Made by a program: the position numbers and the translations under genes
NCBI RefSeq assembly: GCF_030272615.1
Contig: NC_081405.1
Location: 314,358,235 to 314,422,234, forward strand
Source of the DNA: Cryptomeria japonica
Lineage: Eukaryota; Streptophyta; Pinopsida; Cupressales; Cupressaceae
Direction of reading: 5' to 3'
Length of the DNA: 64,000 nt
Notes under the pieces: model-generated
What the model was told of the DNA's origin: nothing
What the model saw: the letters and a program-made list of their open reading frames with translations, nothing else
The model's database searches: none
Shown: in pieces, positions 1 through 11,222 of the stretch
Layout: every line of letters begins with the position of its first letter
Numbering within the stretch: the first letter of the stretch is position 1

Positions 1-1001
1 CTCTAAGCCTTCCCACTTGTCAAACAACTCCATGATTTAGCAACCAGCATCCAAACTCTCTAGTTCATATCATCTATTCCGCAACTCAAAGCTCTTGCAT
101 GTGATTTAGTAAGGGCGTCGAGTCTAATGATTTTCTTCCTAGCCACCTTGAATTTTTGAAGAAGTCAACATATGATAGGTTGATTAACTTATTGAAACCC
201 TTGTAGAGTTCATCCACTGTGGTTGCAAAGAAGGGGGATTCCTCCTTTATCAATACCTTTTCTTCCATTCATTGCATCCTATTGCTCACTTTTTCATTTT
301 AATATTATAGGAAATTATAAATACCCACATAGAGATTCATCAGTATATCTAAATAAAGTTTCATCATATATTCTATCATTTTCTCTTATACAAAACAACA
401 TGATATATAATATTTTGTATCCTTAACCTATCCTTTCTTCATTTTGAATATTTTATAATTTCCATACTATGATTAATGACATTTATGTGTTTATATCTTT
501 TTTTTTAAACAAAACCTACTCATTTTTTATTTATGACGTAGGTTTCTATGGAATATGCATTCTATAGAATGAATGCACACAAGATTTATAGTATTCTTAA
601 TTACGTTATATGGACTCAATGTCCTTTTTATATATTAATCACCACTATCATTCATTTTTATCATTTCTCATATACTTTAGCATGCATGAACATTTTTACT
701 ATCTAAATGACCCTCAAAGATGCAACAAAAATGTAATGGTGAAATTTATAGAATATTATGAATTAATATTTAGGTTTGGGTTTATTTTAAGAGAATGTAC
801 AAATAAATTATATGTAAACTAATGATACAATCTTATGCAAATTTGGTTTCATTTTTATATTCTTGACCTATCTCGATTTAAACATATTCAAACATTAATG
901 ATTATGCCTAATCCATTCTAACATACTCTCCCATGTTTATTATATTTATGACATCATCCATATCAAGAAATGCATTCCCTACATAAACATTATTGCTAAC
1001 A
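1..1001. other. AT-rich intergenic stretch, no supported gene
   Basis: The first kilobase is A/T rich and short open frames are broken by stops. A 60-codon minus-strand stretch (268 to 86), followed downstream by further readable sense with interruptions, has a polar, helix-forming composition and could be a scrap of a repeat-encoded protein, but I cannot name it. No promoter, RNA gene or repeat boundary was recognised before the duplication that begins at 1,002. Confidence 0.5.
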
Positions 1002-1013
1002 TATCCTAGTTAA

Positions 1014-2370
1014 GACTAGTATGTAGATGGAGGGAAGGAAGTTTTATAGAGAATGGAAATCCATTGAAGAATCTATCTCCACTTTCTTCGACAAGAAAAA
1101 GGAGTGTGATAGGGTTCAAAAGATGGCGAATGGTGGGTACAATCTGAAGGATCTTAAGATGCCTTGGGCCGATGTGGTGGAGGTTATCATGAGATACATC
1201 AATCTTGATGGCTGGTATGTGAGCATTTTTTCCTACCACTATTTCATTTTGAATCACTTTAGGCACGATAGAAAAATTTCCATTTCATTTTATTTGCTAT
1301 CTTCCTTAAGGCCTAGTCTGGAGAAACATGTAGAGAATATGGATAATCCAGTCCTCCAGTAGGGCCTTATTTGTCTTATTATGAATTATGACAAAACCCA
1401 TGAAGTCAAGCCATCACCTATTTTGAATACCCATGTTTCGTCTTCCTACCCGAAGGTTCAGATGGTTTCTGACATGGATTTGGGAGGGGAAGATAGCGGG
1501 CTTGCCAAGGACTGGCAAGATCAAGACTTGTCTCATGACCATGAGTATTGTTCGCCTACTAGTGAGGGTCCCATTCAAAATATAACCTTGGGGATAGTTA
1601 TTAGTAGGTGCAACAAGCACCCTAGGTGGGCCACTAGCAAATATAAAAATTTGGGTACCAGGTCTGTTGACTTTGTTTCTCCCAAATCTAAGAAGTCCAA
1701 ATCTAGAAAAGGGGGGGCAATAAAGATAGTGAATAGGAGATTGAAATAAACATTCCCATGGACATTGATCCTAAGAAATAGGGGAGGGTTGTCATTGACC
1801 TAGATTTGGATAAATGGATTTCCTTTGTGGCTAGCAGTTAGTTGGATTATCTTCGAAAGATGAGCATGGAGATTGAATTACTAAAAGAGGGTATAAATGG
1901 TATTGTGGATAATTTTACGGACAACCTTGGACCTAGTAATACAGAGAAACTCCTCTAGTTGACCCAGAAAGTTAGTGAGGATGTGGAAATGGTGAAATCG
2001 AATCATGAAAGAAGAATATGTAATCTTGAGGTTAGCTTGGAAGAAATTAAAGGATGTTTGAGAAATCTGGTAGAGATCGGCAAGGCTGTAATGAATAATA
2101 ATTCTGAAGGCTTAATGAGGGTCCATAATATGATTGTGGACTACAAGGCAAATCCCATTGCCAGTGTGACTACTTCATATTCAAAGCAAAAAAGAAAGTG
2201 CAGGGTGCAGGTGGTCATATTTCTCATTCCCATACTATGACAGGTATGTGCACTCGTACCAGAGCAAGAACTAGGAGCAAGGCAACTCTAGATTTATCAT
2301 GGATGAGCTGGATTCTATTAATAGGAAATTTGTTTTGAAGAATGAAGATCTATTGCATTCTTATCATTAG
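1014..2370 (+). pseudogene. LINE ORF3-family protein, copy 1 (broken)
   Basis: Three blocks can be followed. The N-terminal domain (1,027-1,362) has a KFYR motif, a PW..V...IM.YI.LDG.Y stretch and a HYFILNHFRH motif, then a TAG stop at 1,360-1,362 where the sister copy has glutamate. A second block (1,381-1,749) is acidic, then has a basic PRWATSKYK motif and a lysine-rich patch. After a frame change a coiled-coil-like block (1,959-2,240) follows. In another frame the terminal motif SRFIMDELDSINR is readable, ending at TAG 2,368-2,370. The order matches the copy at 29,503-30,925. Function unknown; a nucleic-acid-binding or gag-like role is inference from the basic patch and coiled coil. Confidence 0.75.
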
Positions 2371-2540
2371 GTCTTTGTTTCTTCTGTTTTCAGTCTATTT
2401 TGTGTTTTATCCTATTTTGTGGGCTTGGCCCAAGTTGGTTTGGCTTTTGCTATTGGTTCTGTTCTTTGATGCTTATTCTCTGGTTGTAAAACTTTTGGGT
2501 TTTGGGTCCCTGTAAAACCTATTTACCTTAATAAAAAAAT
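1014..2540 (+). mobile_element. 5'-truncated LINE tail, copy 1
   Basis: This insertion is flanked by an 11-of-12-bp target-site duplication, tatCctagttaa at 1,002-1,013 and tatTctagttaa at 2,541-2,552. It contains most of a decayed ORF3 (see separate entry) and a 3' untranslated tail ending in an A-rich run, with a TTGTAAAAC...GTAAAACC...TTTACC...ATAAAAA pattern shared with the LINE tail at 31,030-31,090. Truncated 5' end, A-rich 3' end and a TSD longer than 10 bp are the signature of target-primed reverse transcription. The left boundary falls inside the codons that correspond to the KFYR motif region of the full element's ORF3. Confidence 0.8.
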
Positions 2541-2552
2541 TATTCTAGTTAA

Positions 2553-4394
2553 ATGTTATAGGTATAGCTCTAATCTTATGTTAATAAATTGGACCCCTTA
2601 AATTACAAAATATCGATTCAAATTTGGTTTACTCCTACTAGTTTAACTTGTTGGTATGAACTAATTAGAAACATGTTTGTGTGATTTTTTTAATGTGCTT
2701 TAATTCAAATGCATAATTCATTTGGACACCATCTCACATCCTAGAAGCATTCTTATTATTAGATAATTCAATGTTCATATTAGAGAAACATTTTTTAATT
2801 AGTGTACTAGAAGGAACAACTCAACTTCATAATTAATATCTAAGAGATGTAAATACTTTTTTGTTGCATATTGATGTTTAACATAATTTTAAATCCTGTC
2901 TCTTATAGGGGTTAACCTAAAAGAGATTGTCTCCGAACGATTTGGCAACCTCTTCAAGGTATTTTTAAGAACCATTCATCATCATGGTGGAGTAGATATA
3001 TAAAAACTTTGTGGACTAGAAAGTATAAGTGACAATCAATGTGATCATATTAACACATATGAAGTAACATTAACTTCATACTTGATTAGAAGAAAACTAC
3101 ACGTGTAAAATATAAACACAAGTATACCTACGTTCATTATTTTTGTAACATAAATTTTAGGATCGGCATTATAATATCTTCCTTTATCATAAACCAAACT
3201 AAATATGCATTATCTTTCATATACTTTTCTTAACATTCAATTATTGCAATTTATTCTCACAACTAAAACTAATTTATACATATATAACACATTTGTGTTA
3301 AATATATAGAAACATACCCAAATTTTCTATTTTCCTATTCCAAAACAATAGATTTTAATTACTAAATTATAATAACTTCCTTCATCATAAAAAACCTAAA
3401 TACCCATTATCTTTCAAATTTACTTTCCTTTAGCATTTAATTATTAGAAAATAATAATATAATAATATAATTAAAAAAATAACATTAATACATTAATAAA
3501 ACTATAATCAATATTATATAGTTTATATAATAAAATACTATATCTTTACATTTAAAAAAAAATTTAAAAATAATTCAGATCCTAATTAATTATGATGCTC
3601 ACAACTAAAATTATTTCATACATATATGTTTCCCTGTGGTTAGCCTAGTAATCCTAGAGATTCTTTTACCTTACGAAGATTCTATCCGTAAGAATTTCTA
3701 GGTAAATTGAGCCATTCGCCATAACATATAATGGGCTCACATATATTTTTATATTTCACATCCTACATAAGAAACTATGAATGACACCCACAAATCGCTT
3801 TATTTTATGAGCTATTCGCTTTTGCTTTTGTAATTGTGAGTATAAGGAGGCATATTTCAAAGGCAAAGCTGCGTTTGCTTTAACTTTGTGGATTCTCACT
3901 TTTGGAAAATTGGAGAAGAATTATACTCCCTTTTAATTAAAAAAATTCTCACTTTTGGAAGATTGAAGAAAAATTATGCTCTCAATGAGTGATCTTTCAA
4001 TTAAAAATTTCATACATTGTGAGGAAGGACACATTCAAAGTTTCCCCTTTGTGATTGACGACGTGATACTGGTTATTTAAATTTTGATTAAATCTTCACT
4101 TCAGTGCTTTGATTAGCCTTTTACCCCATTTCCTCAATTAAAAACTTGGAATATGTAACAAATTATCATCTATTAAAGTTTGTTATTGTTAGGTTTGTTA
4201 TAGACACACTTATTTTCTGATCTTTGTTTCTATTTGTACTTTTTGCATGTAAGATTTTGTTTATGGAAAGAAGCTGAAATAATAAAATAATATTAAAAAT
4301 TATTTTCTCAAAGTTTTTATAATAGAATAGTCTATAAATGGATTGTAGTGTAATTGTATATTTTAATAATGAAAAAGTTTTATGGAATATCTTT
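2553..4394. other. AT-rich intergenic DNA with a short diverged repeat
   Basis: No coding region is supported. The segment is strongly A/T rich, with many TAAT and TATA runs between 3,250 and 3,600. About 3,760-3,870 matches 27,200-27,320, upstream of the membrane-protein gene: both share CTTTATT..TATG, TTTTGCTTTTGTAATT and GGCATATTTCAAAGGCAAA in the same order and orientation. This may be a dispersed repeat or the relic of a duplicated flank. A small inverted repeat, CTTACG...CGTAAG, lies at about 3,673-3,695. Confidence 0.5.
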
Positions 4395-4399
4395 ATATT

Positions 4400-4851
4400 T
4401 GTAGGATTTTGCCAAGATCAAGGGCACAATGAAAAGCATAAAAGAGAGACAATGGAATGACAAGAACAAAACTATATTCTCATCAATATGCAAAATGATC
4501 AACTGGATTAACCAATACAATGAATATAGGCCTGCTTATATAAGCAAGGCCATATGGATATACGAGCACACAATAATGACATGTGGCTCAATGAGAAACA
4601 AGGGTAGGTAAGAAATACTAGGGGTAGGTAGGAGAAATAATATAATATTCCACAAGAGGTGGATGACCCACCGAATGTGGAGTGTAATAGCAAAATAAGA
4701 CCACAAAAGGTGGAATTTCTCCCACAAGCTCTATCCTTATGTGCACACTTCCCTAAGTGTCTCAAATCCAAACTACGAAGAGATGCATTATCCTAAGTTA
4801 ACTTAAGTAAAGTGTAATAATATCCAAAATGAATATTTATTTACACCAACA
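4400..4851 (-). repeat. Copia-1 3' LTR
   Basis: Reads TGTAGGATTTT...ACACCAACA on the plus strand, so in element sense it begins TGTTGG and ends CCTACA. The match to 10,650-11,101 is nearly collinear with only substitutions noticed. The TATATAAG-like box in the other LTR is here part of the palindrome GCTTATATAAGC at about 4,534-4,545. Confidence 0.95.
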
Positions 4852-4861
4852 CCCCCCCTTA
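4852..4861 (-). promoter_or_regulatory. Copia-1 polypurine tract
   Basis: The plus strand reads CCCCCCCTTA directly next to the 3' LTR; in element sense this is a purine run of As and seven Gs immediately before TGTTGG. This is the standard place for plus-strand DNA priming in LTR elements. Confidence 0.85.
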
Positions 4862-5121
4862 AGTGCAACTTAGGGGAATGAAGACTCAAGGCAACAATGC
4901 AAGATGGGTCCCGGCCACTAGGCCATGATAGGTACCCATGTACAATATGCAAATGCAAGCAAAACAATGCAATGCAATCTCTCACAAACGGAGAAAGGGA
5001 GAAAACCCAGTGGGAAAAAAACTCCCCCCCAAAAGAAAGATGAATGTACAAAAGACTCTCAAAGAAGAAGGACAAAACCTCAAAGAGGAAAAAGTCCCCC
5101 CCATAAGAGAGGAAGGAGAAG

Positions 5122-8100
5122 TCAGCTGACCCCCCCTAATGACACATCCCGCACCCCCAAGAGAGCTCACAACTGCTGGAACTTACTCTCGGTGAAAGGT
5201 TTGGTGAATATGTCAACAACCTGCTCTGCTGTAGGACAATACTGCAAATCAATGACCTGCTCTTGAATGAGCTCTCGGATATAGTGCATATGAATCTCGA
5301 TGTGTTTGGTCCGCTGGTGCTGGACCGGGTTCTTCAAGATTGCAATAGCACTCTGATTGTCGCAATGTAGAACTGTCGACCGTGGAGTGGTGAATCCAAA
5401 CTCTGTGAGAATCTGCTGGAGCCAAATGGTCTAAGTCGCTGCGTTAACAACGCCATGATACTTAGCCTCAATCGAAGAGAGAGCAATAGCATGTTGCTTC
5501 TTGCTCTGCCAACAAATGGGGCCCGAACCAAGGTGAAAACTATAACCGGAAGTAGACTTACGATCATCAAGATTGCCAGCCCAATCGGAGTCTGTGTAAC
5601 CAACCAAGCGAAGTCCTGTGCCTGCTGCATAGTGAAGCCCATAGTGATGTGTACCCTGGATGTAATGAAGAATGCGTTTGGTGGCTTTCCAATGAAGCTC
5701 ATGTGGTTCCTGCATGAAGCGGGAAACCATGCCAACTGCAAATGAAATATCAGGGCGTGTATGGGTCAAGTAGATGAGACTACCCACAAGTTGACGATAC
5801 AAAGTGGCATCAACTGGTGGAGAAGAACACTGAGCCTCAAGCTTGACTCCTGAAAGAAAGGGAGTCGGGGCAGGCTTACAATCAGCCATATGAAAGCGTG
5901 CAAGTAGATCAAGAGCATACTTGGGCTATGATAGTGTGATCTCAGAAGGTGACCGTGAAATCTCTATCCCGAGAAAGTAGTGTAAAAGACCCAAGTCAGT
6001 CATAGCAAATCTGTCATGCAAAGCAGATTTGACCCTACTAATGATGGATGTAGTACTCCCTGTAATGATCAAATCATCAACATAGAGCACAAGTATCAAG
6101 TGAGAGTCATCCTATAGCAAAATGTAGACATTTGGATCGGAATGACACCTAGTGAACCCTGCAGAGAGAAGAAAGGAATCCATCTTGGCGTACCAAGCCC
6201 TCGGGGCCTGCTTAAGGCCATAGAGAGATTTCCTTAGTCTACAAACTAAGGAAGTATCCTGGATGAAACCCTGTGGCTGCTCCATATAAATCTCCTCATC
6301 AAGATCACCATGAAGAAAGGCACTCTTTACATCCATCTGATGTACAACCCAACCATAAGCTGCAGCAATAGCAAGTGTCAAATGAATGGAGTTCATCTTG
6401 GCTACGGGTGCAAAGGTCTCAGTATAGTCAACACCTGCAACCTGAGAGAAACCTTTCGCAACAAGCCAAGCCTTATACTTATCCACACTACCATCCGCTG
6501 CAAACTTGGTCCGATAGATCCACTTACATCGAACCATCTTTCGCCCCTTAGGGAGATGGACTAAATCCCATGTGTTGTTCCTCATCAAGGAACTATACTC
6601 TTCCTCCATAGCTTGGTCCCACTCAGGAACCCCTGATGCTTCCCTAAATATCTGTGGATTGGAAGCGGTAGCAATGAATGCATGTGGTAGATCCTAATGC
6701 TGTGATCGAGTTTTCCATGTATCTGAAGGATCCCCAACAAGAGAACCCGTGGACTCAAGTGTCTATCGAGCCCAACGAGGTCTAGGTGGAGGTGGAGAAT
6801 GAGGCTCCTCAACTACAAGTGGACCCTGCGGAGGTGTAACCCTGCAAGTCGGAGTTGTAGGAGTCTCATCATCTGAATCACTAACATCACTATCCACAAT
6901 GGAGGAAGGTGGAGGAGGTAGAGAGGCTAAGCTAGGAGAGCTTTCCTCAAAGTGAACACTCCTCTCAATGAACACCTCATGTGTCTCAGGATCCATCAAT
7001 CTGTATGCCTTAACACCCTTAGGATATCCAACAAATATGCAAGGCCGACTCCGTGGTTCCAATGCCTTGCGTTTCTACGGAGGTATGCGAGCCCATGCTG
7101 GACACCCAAAGACTTTGAAATGTCTCACAATCGGTTTCCTACCAGCCCAAGCTTCAAAAGGAGTAATACCTTGCAAAGCTTTGTGAGGAACCCAATTCTG
7201 GATGTATGTGGCACAACTGATAGCCTCTGCCCAAAAGGTGGGATCAAGAGAACGTGCATGTATCATACAGCTAGCCATTTCTTTGAGAGTTCTATTCTTG
7301 CGTTCTGCAACCCCGTTCTGCTGTGGAGTGTATGCGACAGAATGCTGAAGATCAATCCCCTCAAATGTACAAAAATCCTCAAGTCTTTTGTTCACATATT
7401 CCCTTCCATTATTTGTGGGTAAAATTTTGACCACTTTCCCTGATTGCTTCTCCACACGAGTCTTGAAGTCCTGAAATCTGTCAAAGACTTCACTCTTATG
7501 AATAAGAAAGTAGACCCAAGTGAAGCGGGAGTAGTCATCAATGAAGGTGAGGACGTAGCGAGCCTTACTAAATGAAGGTGTTGGAAATGGACCTGCTACA
7601 TCACTGTGAACAAGTTGAAGAACTTCCAAAGCTCTCCAAGCTTTCCCCTTATCATACTTCTCTTTGGGATGCTTGCCCATGGAACAACCTGAACATATAC
7701 CCTCTGAAAAACTGATTCGAGGTAGACCTATGACCATGTCTTTAGTGCTGAGCTGCTGAAGATAGCAGTAGTTGAGGTGACCAAACCGCTCATGCCATAG
7801 CTTACTTGCTGAATTTGAATGAGTAAGTAAGGACCTAGAAGGTGAACTTGGCACAAAGTGGGAGAATGAATAAAGCCTTGAATTGTCATTGACTTGTCCC
7901 ACTGCTACCAAGGCATCATCATCAAGTTCCTTTACCACAACTGAATGTGGTGTAAACTCAACCTTTTTCCCATTCCCATAGTGAGTGATTTGGTAGATGG
8001 AGAGAAGGTTGGTAGACAAGTTAGGAACATAGAGAACATTCTCAAATGTTCCATCATCCATGTCAACTGAACCTTTCCCTTCAACCTCTACTTGTGTATC

Positions 8101-9192
8101 ATCACCTATGTAAATGTGAGGTACCTTAGATGGCTCCAATGAAGAAAACTGCTCCTTTGTAGAACCCATGTGATATGAGGCACCCGAGTCAAGTATCCAT
8201 TGCTGTGAAGAACCTATTGTAGCCACAAATGCTTGCCCTTTCCCCTTAGATTGTGAGGAAGAGGAAGGAGATGAATCCTTCTTTGTGTAGGTAGATGGCA
8301 AGTTGATGTTGTTTTTCTTGAGAAGATTAGTTAACTCATCAACTTGCTTTGCGTGGCATCGATGCTCATCATGACCATACTTCTTGCAATATGCACAAGT
8401 TGGTTTATCCTTCTTAGGTGGTGTCCCCTTCTTGGAAGAGGATGAAAAATCGCCTTGTGATGGAGAGGATGATTGTCCTTTTTCCTGGTGTGGCTTAGAC
8501 TTGGAGTGCTTCTTCTTTTTGTTGGAATCTTTGCCTTGACTTCCTTGATTCCCTTGATTAGCCACCAAAGCCTTGGACTTTGAAGACTTGAGAAGCCCCA
8601 TGTTCAACAACTTAGATTGTTCCAATATCAACATTTTTGTGAAAGCATCAAATGAAGGCATAACATAGGAACTCCCCACTGTCAAATGATGAGTTTGGAA
8701 GCTAGACACAAATGCTGCATATTCTAGTGCAAGCTTGTCCAACAAGTTGAATATCAACTAAGCATCCTTTTTGTCAATTCCACAATCCTTAAGCTTTGCT
8801 CTTAGCTCATTTGCTTTGGTGACATAATCTTGGATTGTATCAAAACTCTTGGGATCCAAGTTGGTGAGCTCATTATCAATCTGATAGCCTCTGATTTCAT
8901 CAACTTGACCATACAATTTCTAAAACATATCCGAAGCCTCTTTGATTGTTTTACACTTCTCTATGTGAAAAATGAGGTCATCTGATACATACTTGCACAA
9001 AGTTCCAAGAGCCATGCAATTCTTTGTGAGCCATTCTAACTGAGCATTTGGATCAACCTTAGGATTAGGTGGTGCTGTTATTGTTCCATCTATGTAATGT
9101 GTGAGACCCTTTTCCATTAATTTACTCCATACTTTAATTTTCCATGATGCATAATTATGTGGAGTTAAAGGTGGAAATTTATGAGGACTCAT
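5122..9192 (-). pseudogene. Copia-1 gag-pol polyprotein with eight in-frame TAG stops
   Basis: One uninterrupted minus-strand frame, about 1,356 codons, runs from ATG at 9,190-9,192 to TGA at 5,122-5,124. Order: gag N-terminus; CCHC zinc knuckle CAYCKKYGHDEHRC near 8,370; protease motif DSGAS near 8,185; integrase with HHCC zinc site and GVAERKNRT; reverse transcriptase with YVDD near 6,075; RNase H with DWAG and SSIEAKYHG. TAG stops lie at 8,920, 8,758, 7,075, 6,763, 6,694, 6,112, 5,926 and 5,431 (first plus-strand base). A TGA at 5,167 lies near the C-terminus. I found no frameshift. The integrase second catalytic Asp is Asn (TNNGREY where TDNGGEY is usual), so the copy would be inactive even if read through. 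Confidence 0.92.
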
Positions 9193-10129
9193 TGCAACAA
9201 AAATGAAAGAGCACAAAGAGAGGCACAATCACACAAGACACCCCCCCAAATTCACTCAATCAAAGAACCCCCCCCAAAAGTGATGATTTGGCACTTTATT
9301 AATTAGTGTGTATACAATGGGCCACTTGCAAAAAATGACAAAGTGGACTTCTGATTACAATTTTACAACTACCTCAATAAGGCCAAAAGAGACTCAAACT
9401 GATAATGCAAAAGATCTAAACTAAGATCCAAGCATTTTACAAACACCTAATAGGCCAAATAAGACCAATATCTAAAAGTACAATTTTCACTCAAAATATC
9501 TAAAATCTGATCATAGATTATGAAAGTAGACAAAAAAATATGCACTTTCAAAAAAACTGGCACCTGAAAAGGAGGTCGTATGAGCTCAAACGAGGCCTTT
9601 GAAGTAGAATTGAGGATTGGATAGGTACAACTGAGAGAATCTGAAAATTCCGAAAAACCTGTGCACCAAAATTAGAAAATAACCACACCACTGCGAAGAT
9701 CATGAAACTTTATCCTATTTCAAAAAAAATTGCACCAAAAAAGGAGCAAAAATGAGTAAGATATGGCCTTTCAAAGTTGGACTACAAAACTGAAAAGCTC
9801 AATGGAGAGGGGTCAAAAAATTTCGAAAAGCTACTAATGTGGCGCTGACGTCAACAATTCACTGTCTTAAATTTGACGGCTGTATGACCGTCACGAAAAC
9901 TTCGCCTCCCTATTGACTAGGCGTCCATACTGTACGGACTGTTGACTGTGCGCGGTGACTGTGCAATTGACTGGGCTGCCGTACGGATGCTGACGTGGCA
10001 GACAGACGTGGCCACGGGCCAGTGTCCTCCTGCCACATGGCAGACGTGGGTCGCCGATTTAAAAACTGTTGGCGGGAGGTCTGGGCTATCGACGGGTGGT
10101 CTGGGCGGCTGGCGGCGGCGACGGAAGGT

Positions 10130-10245
10130 AAAGCGGCCAGCGGGAGGTGCTAAGCAGCCGGCGGGAGGTGCAGAGCAACCGGCGGGAGTTTTGTGGCGGC
10201 GGCGGGAGTTTCTCGATGTGCGGAGCGGCCGGCGGGAGTATGCAT
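10130..10245 (-). repeat. GC-rich short tandem repeat in the Copia-1 leader
   Basis: Variants of CCGGCGGGAGKT recur about five times, 20-27 bp apart (near 10,138, 10,157, 10,178, 10,200 and 10,230). The spacers also resemble one another at the first three units. Base composition contrasts sharply with the flanking A/T-rich DNA. Confidence 0.75.
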
Positions 10246-10300
10246 CAACGACAGGTATGCGGCCTGCAACACCTGCAACACGCAGGTACAAAGGGCACGG

Positions 10301-10320
10301 GGGGGGTCTACGGACCCCCC
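10301..10320 (-). promoter_or_regulatory. Perfect 8-bp stem hairpin in the Copia-1 leader
   Basis: GGGGGGTC at 10,301-10,308 pairs exactly with GACCCCCC at 10,313-10,320 around the four-base loop TACG. The stem is almost all G-C. It sits about 320 nt downstream of the 5' LTR in element sense, where RNA dimerisation or packaging signals are often found; that role is inference. Confidence 0.7.
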
Positions 10321-10637
10321 AAAATATATATATATATTTTGTTTTTTGATTTTATTTTTTTTCCGAAAATTTTGATCGCCTTTTTCTAATTTTTTTTTTG
10401 AAAAATAATTTTTTTGAATTTTTTTTTCGAAATCCGTATGATAATAGCCAAAATGGGGAAAAAAAATTTCTCACCAAAATAGGTCGACTTTATAGTTGAA
10501 ATTTATGGAAACAGCCTCCCGAATTCAACGGTGATGTCCAAATCATTGTACGACGCCCCCAAAAAATGAAGATCCCCAAATCCGAAAATAAAAGCCTCCA
10601 AAATGTCTCCAAAAAACTAATCAATGAAGCCCCAATG

Positions 10638-10649
10638 GCTCTGATACCA
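10638..10649 (-). promoter_or_regulatory. Copia-1 primer-binding site (initiator tRNA-Met)
   Basis: In element sense the bases right after the 5' LTR are TGGTATCAGAGC, the classic plant Copia primer site complementary to the 3' end of initiator methionine tRNA. It is unmutated. Confidence 0.93.
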
Positions 10650-11101
10650 TGTAGGATTTTGTCAGGATCAAGGGCACAATGAAAAGCATAAAAGACAGAC
10701 AATAGAATGACAAGAATACAACTGTATTCTCATCAATATGCAAAATGATCAACTGGATTAACCAATACAATGAATATAGGCTTTCTTATATAGGCAAGGC
10801 CATATGGATGTACGAGCACACAATTATGACATGTGGCTCAATGAGAAACAAGGGTAGGTAAGAAATACTAGGGGTAGGTAGGAGAAATAATATAATATTC
10901 CACAAGAGGTGGATGACCCACCGAATGTGGAGTGTAATAGCAAAATAAGACCACAAAAGGTGGAATTTCTCTTACAAGTTCTATCCCTATGTGCACACTT
11001 CCCTAAGTGTCTCAAATCCAAACTACGAAGAGATGCATTATCCTAAGTTAACTTAAGTAAAGTGTAATAATATCCAAAATGAATATTTATTTACACCAAC
11101 A
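10650..11101 (-). repeat. Copia-1 5' LTR with TATA box
   Basis: This LTR drives the element in the minus direction. In element sense a TATATAAG box is at 10,792-10,785, the likely core promoter. The LTR ends CCTACA next to the primer-binding site and is followed on the outside by the ATATT duplication at 11,102-11,106. Confidence 0.92.
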
Positions 11102-11222
11102 ATATTTAATTTATGTCTTCTTTTTATTTTTGTTTGATGGTGTTTTTGTATTTGAGAAATTCTAAATATTAAATATAAAATAAATAAAGAGAATTATTTT
11201 TTCTATATTAGTAATATATAAT

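Larger units (their letters stand above)
9193..10637 (-). other. Copia-1 long untranslated leader
   Basis: About 1.4 kb lies between the primer-binding site and the gag ATG. It is bipartite: A-rich ordinary sequence near gag (9,193-9,830), then a GC-rich island (about 9,840-10,320) unlike the rest of the window, with tandem CCGGCGGGAG motifs and a strong hairpin, then T-rich runs near 10,320-10,440. A proline/arginine-rich frame (9,917-10,291, minus) is open but looks like a by-product of GC-rich repeats. Leaders of LTR elements usually carry packaging, dimerisation or internal ribosome entry functions; which applies here is not visible. Confidence 0.7.
4400..11101 (-). mobile_element. Copia-1, structurally complete Ty1/Copia LTR retrotransposon (dead)
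   Basis: Two 452-bp LTRs (4,400-4,851 and 10,650-11,101) with TG...CA ends flank a minus-strand gag-pol, a primer-binding site and a polypurine tract. The 5-bp duplication ATATT is present at 4,395-4,399 and 11,102-11,106. By eye the LTRs differ at about 16 sites (roughly 96.5% identity), mostly transitions, so this looks like one of the younger insertions here. Domain order protease, integrase, reverse transcriptase, RNase H defines Ty1/Copia. Eight TAG stops break the single frame, so the copy cannot make its own polyprotein. Confidence 0.95.

Noticed and set aside
86-268. 60-codon minus-strand frame as a gene
   Set aside because: Readable sense continues past its stop with more stops; it may be a scrap of a repeat-encoded protein but nothing identifies it.
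3673-3695. CTTACG...CGTAAG inverted repeat as a terminator or structured RNA
   Set aside because: The stem is six bases with an 11-base loop and no flanking transcription unit.
5334-5741. Second minus-strand frame inside Copia-1
   Set aside because: It overlaps the RNase H domain in another phase and has no motifs; a shadow frame.
5122-9192. TAG decoded as glutamine (stop-codon recoding)
   Set aside because: Eight suppressed stops would be needed, the intact host gene gives no sign of a changed code, and TGA and TAA breaks occur in other elements. Deamination is simpler.
9917-10291. Proline/arginine-rich minus-strand frame in the Copia-1 leader as a gene
   Set aside because: Its composition follows from the GC-rich tandem motif, and the opposite strand is open over the same bases. 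No motif or conservation argument supports it.
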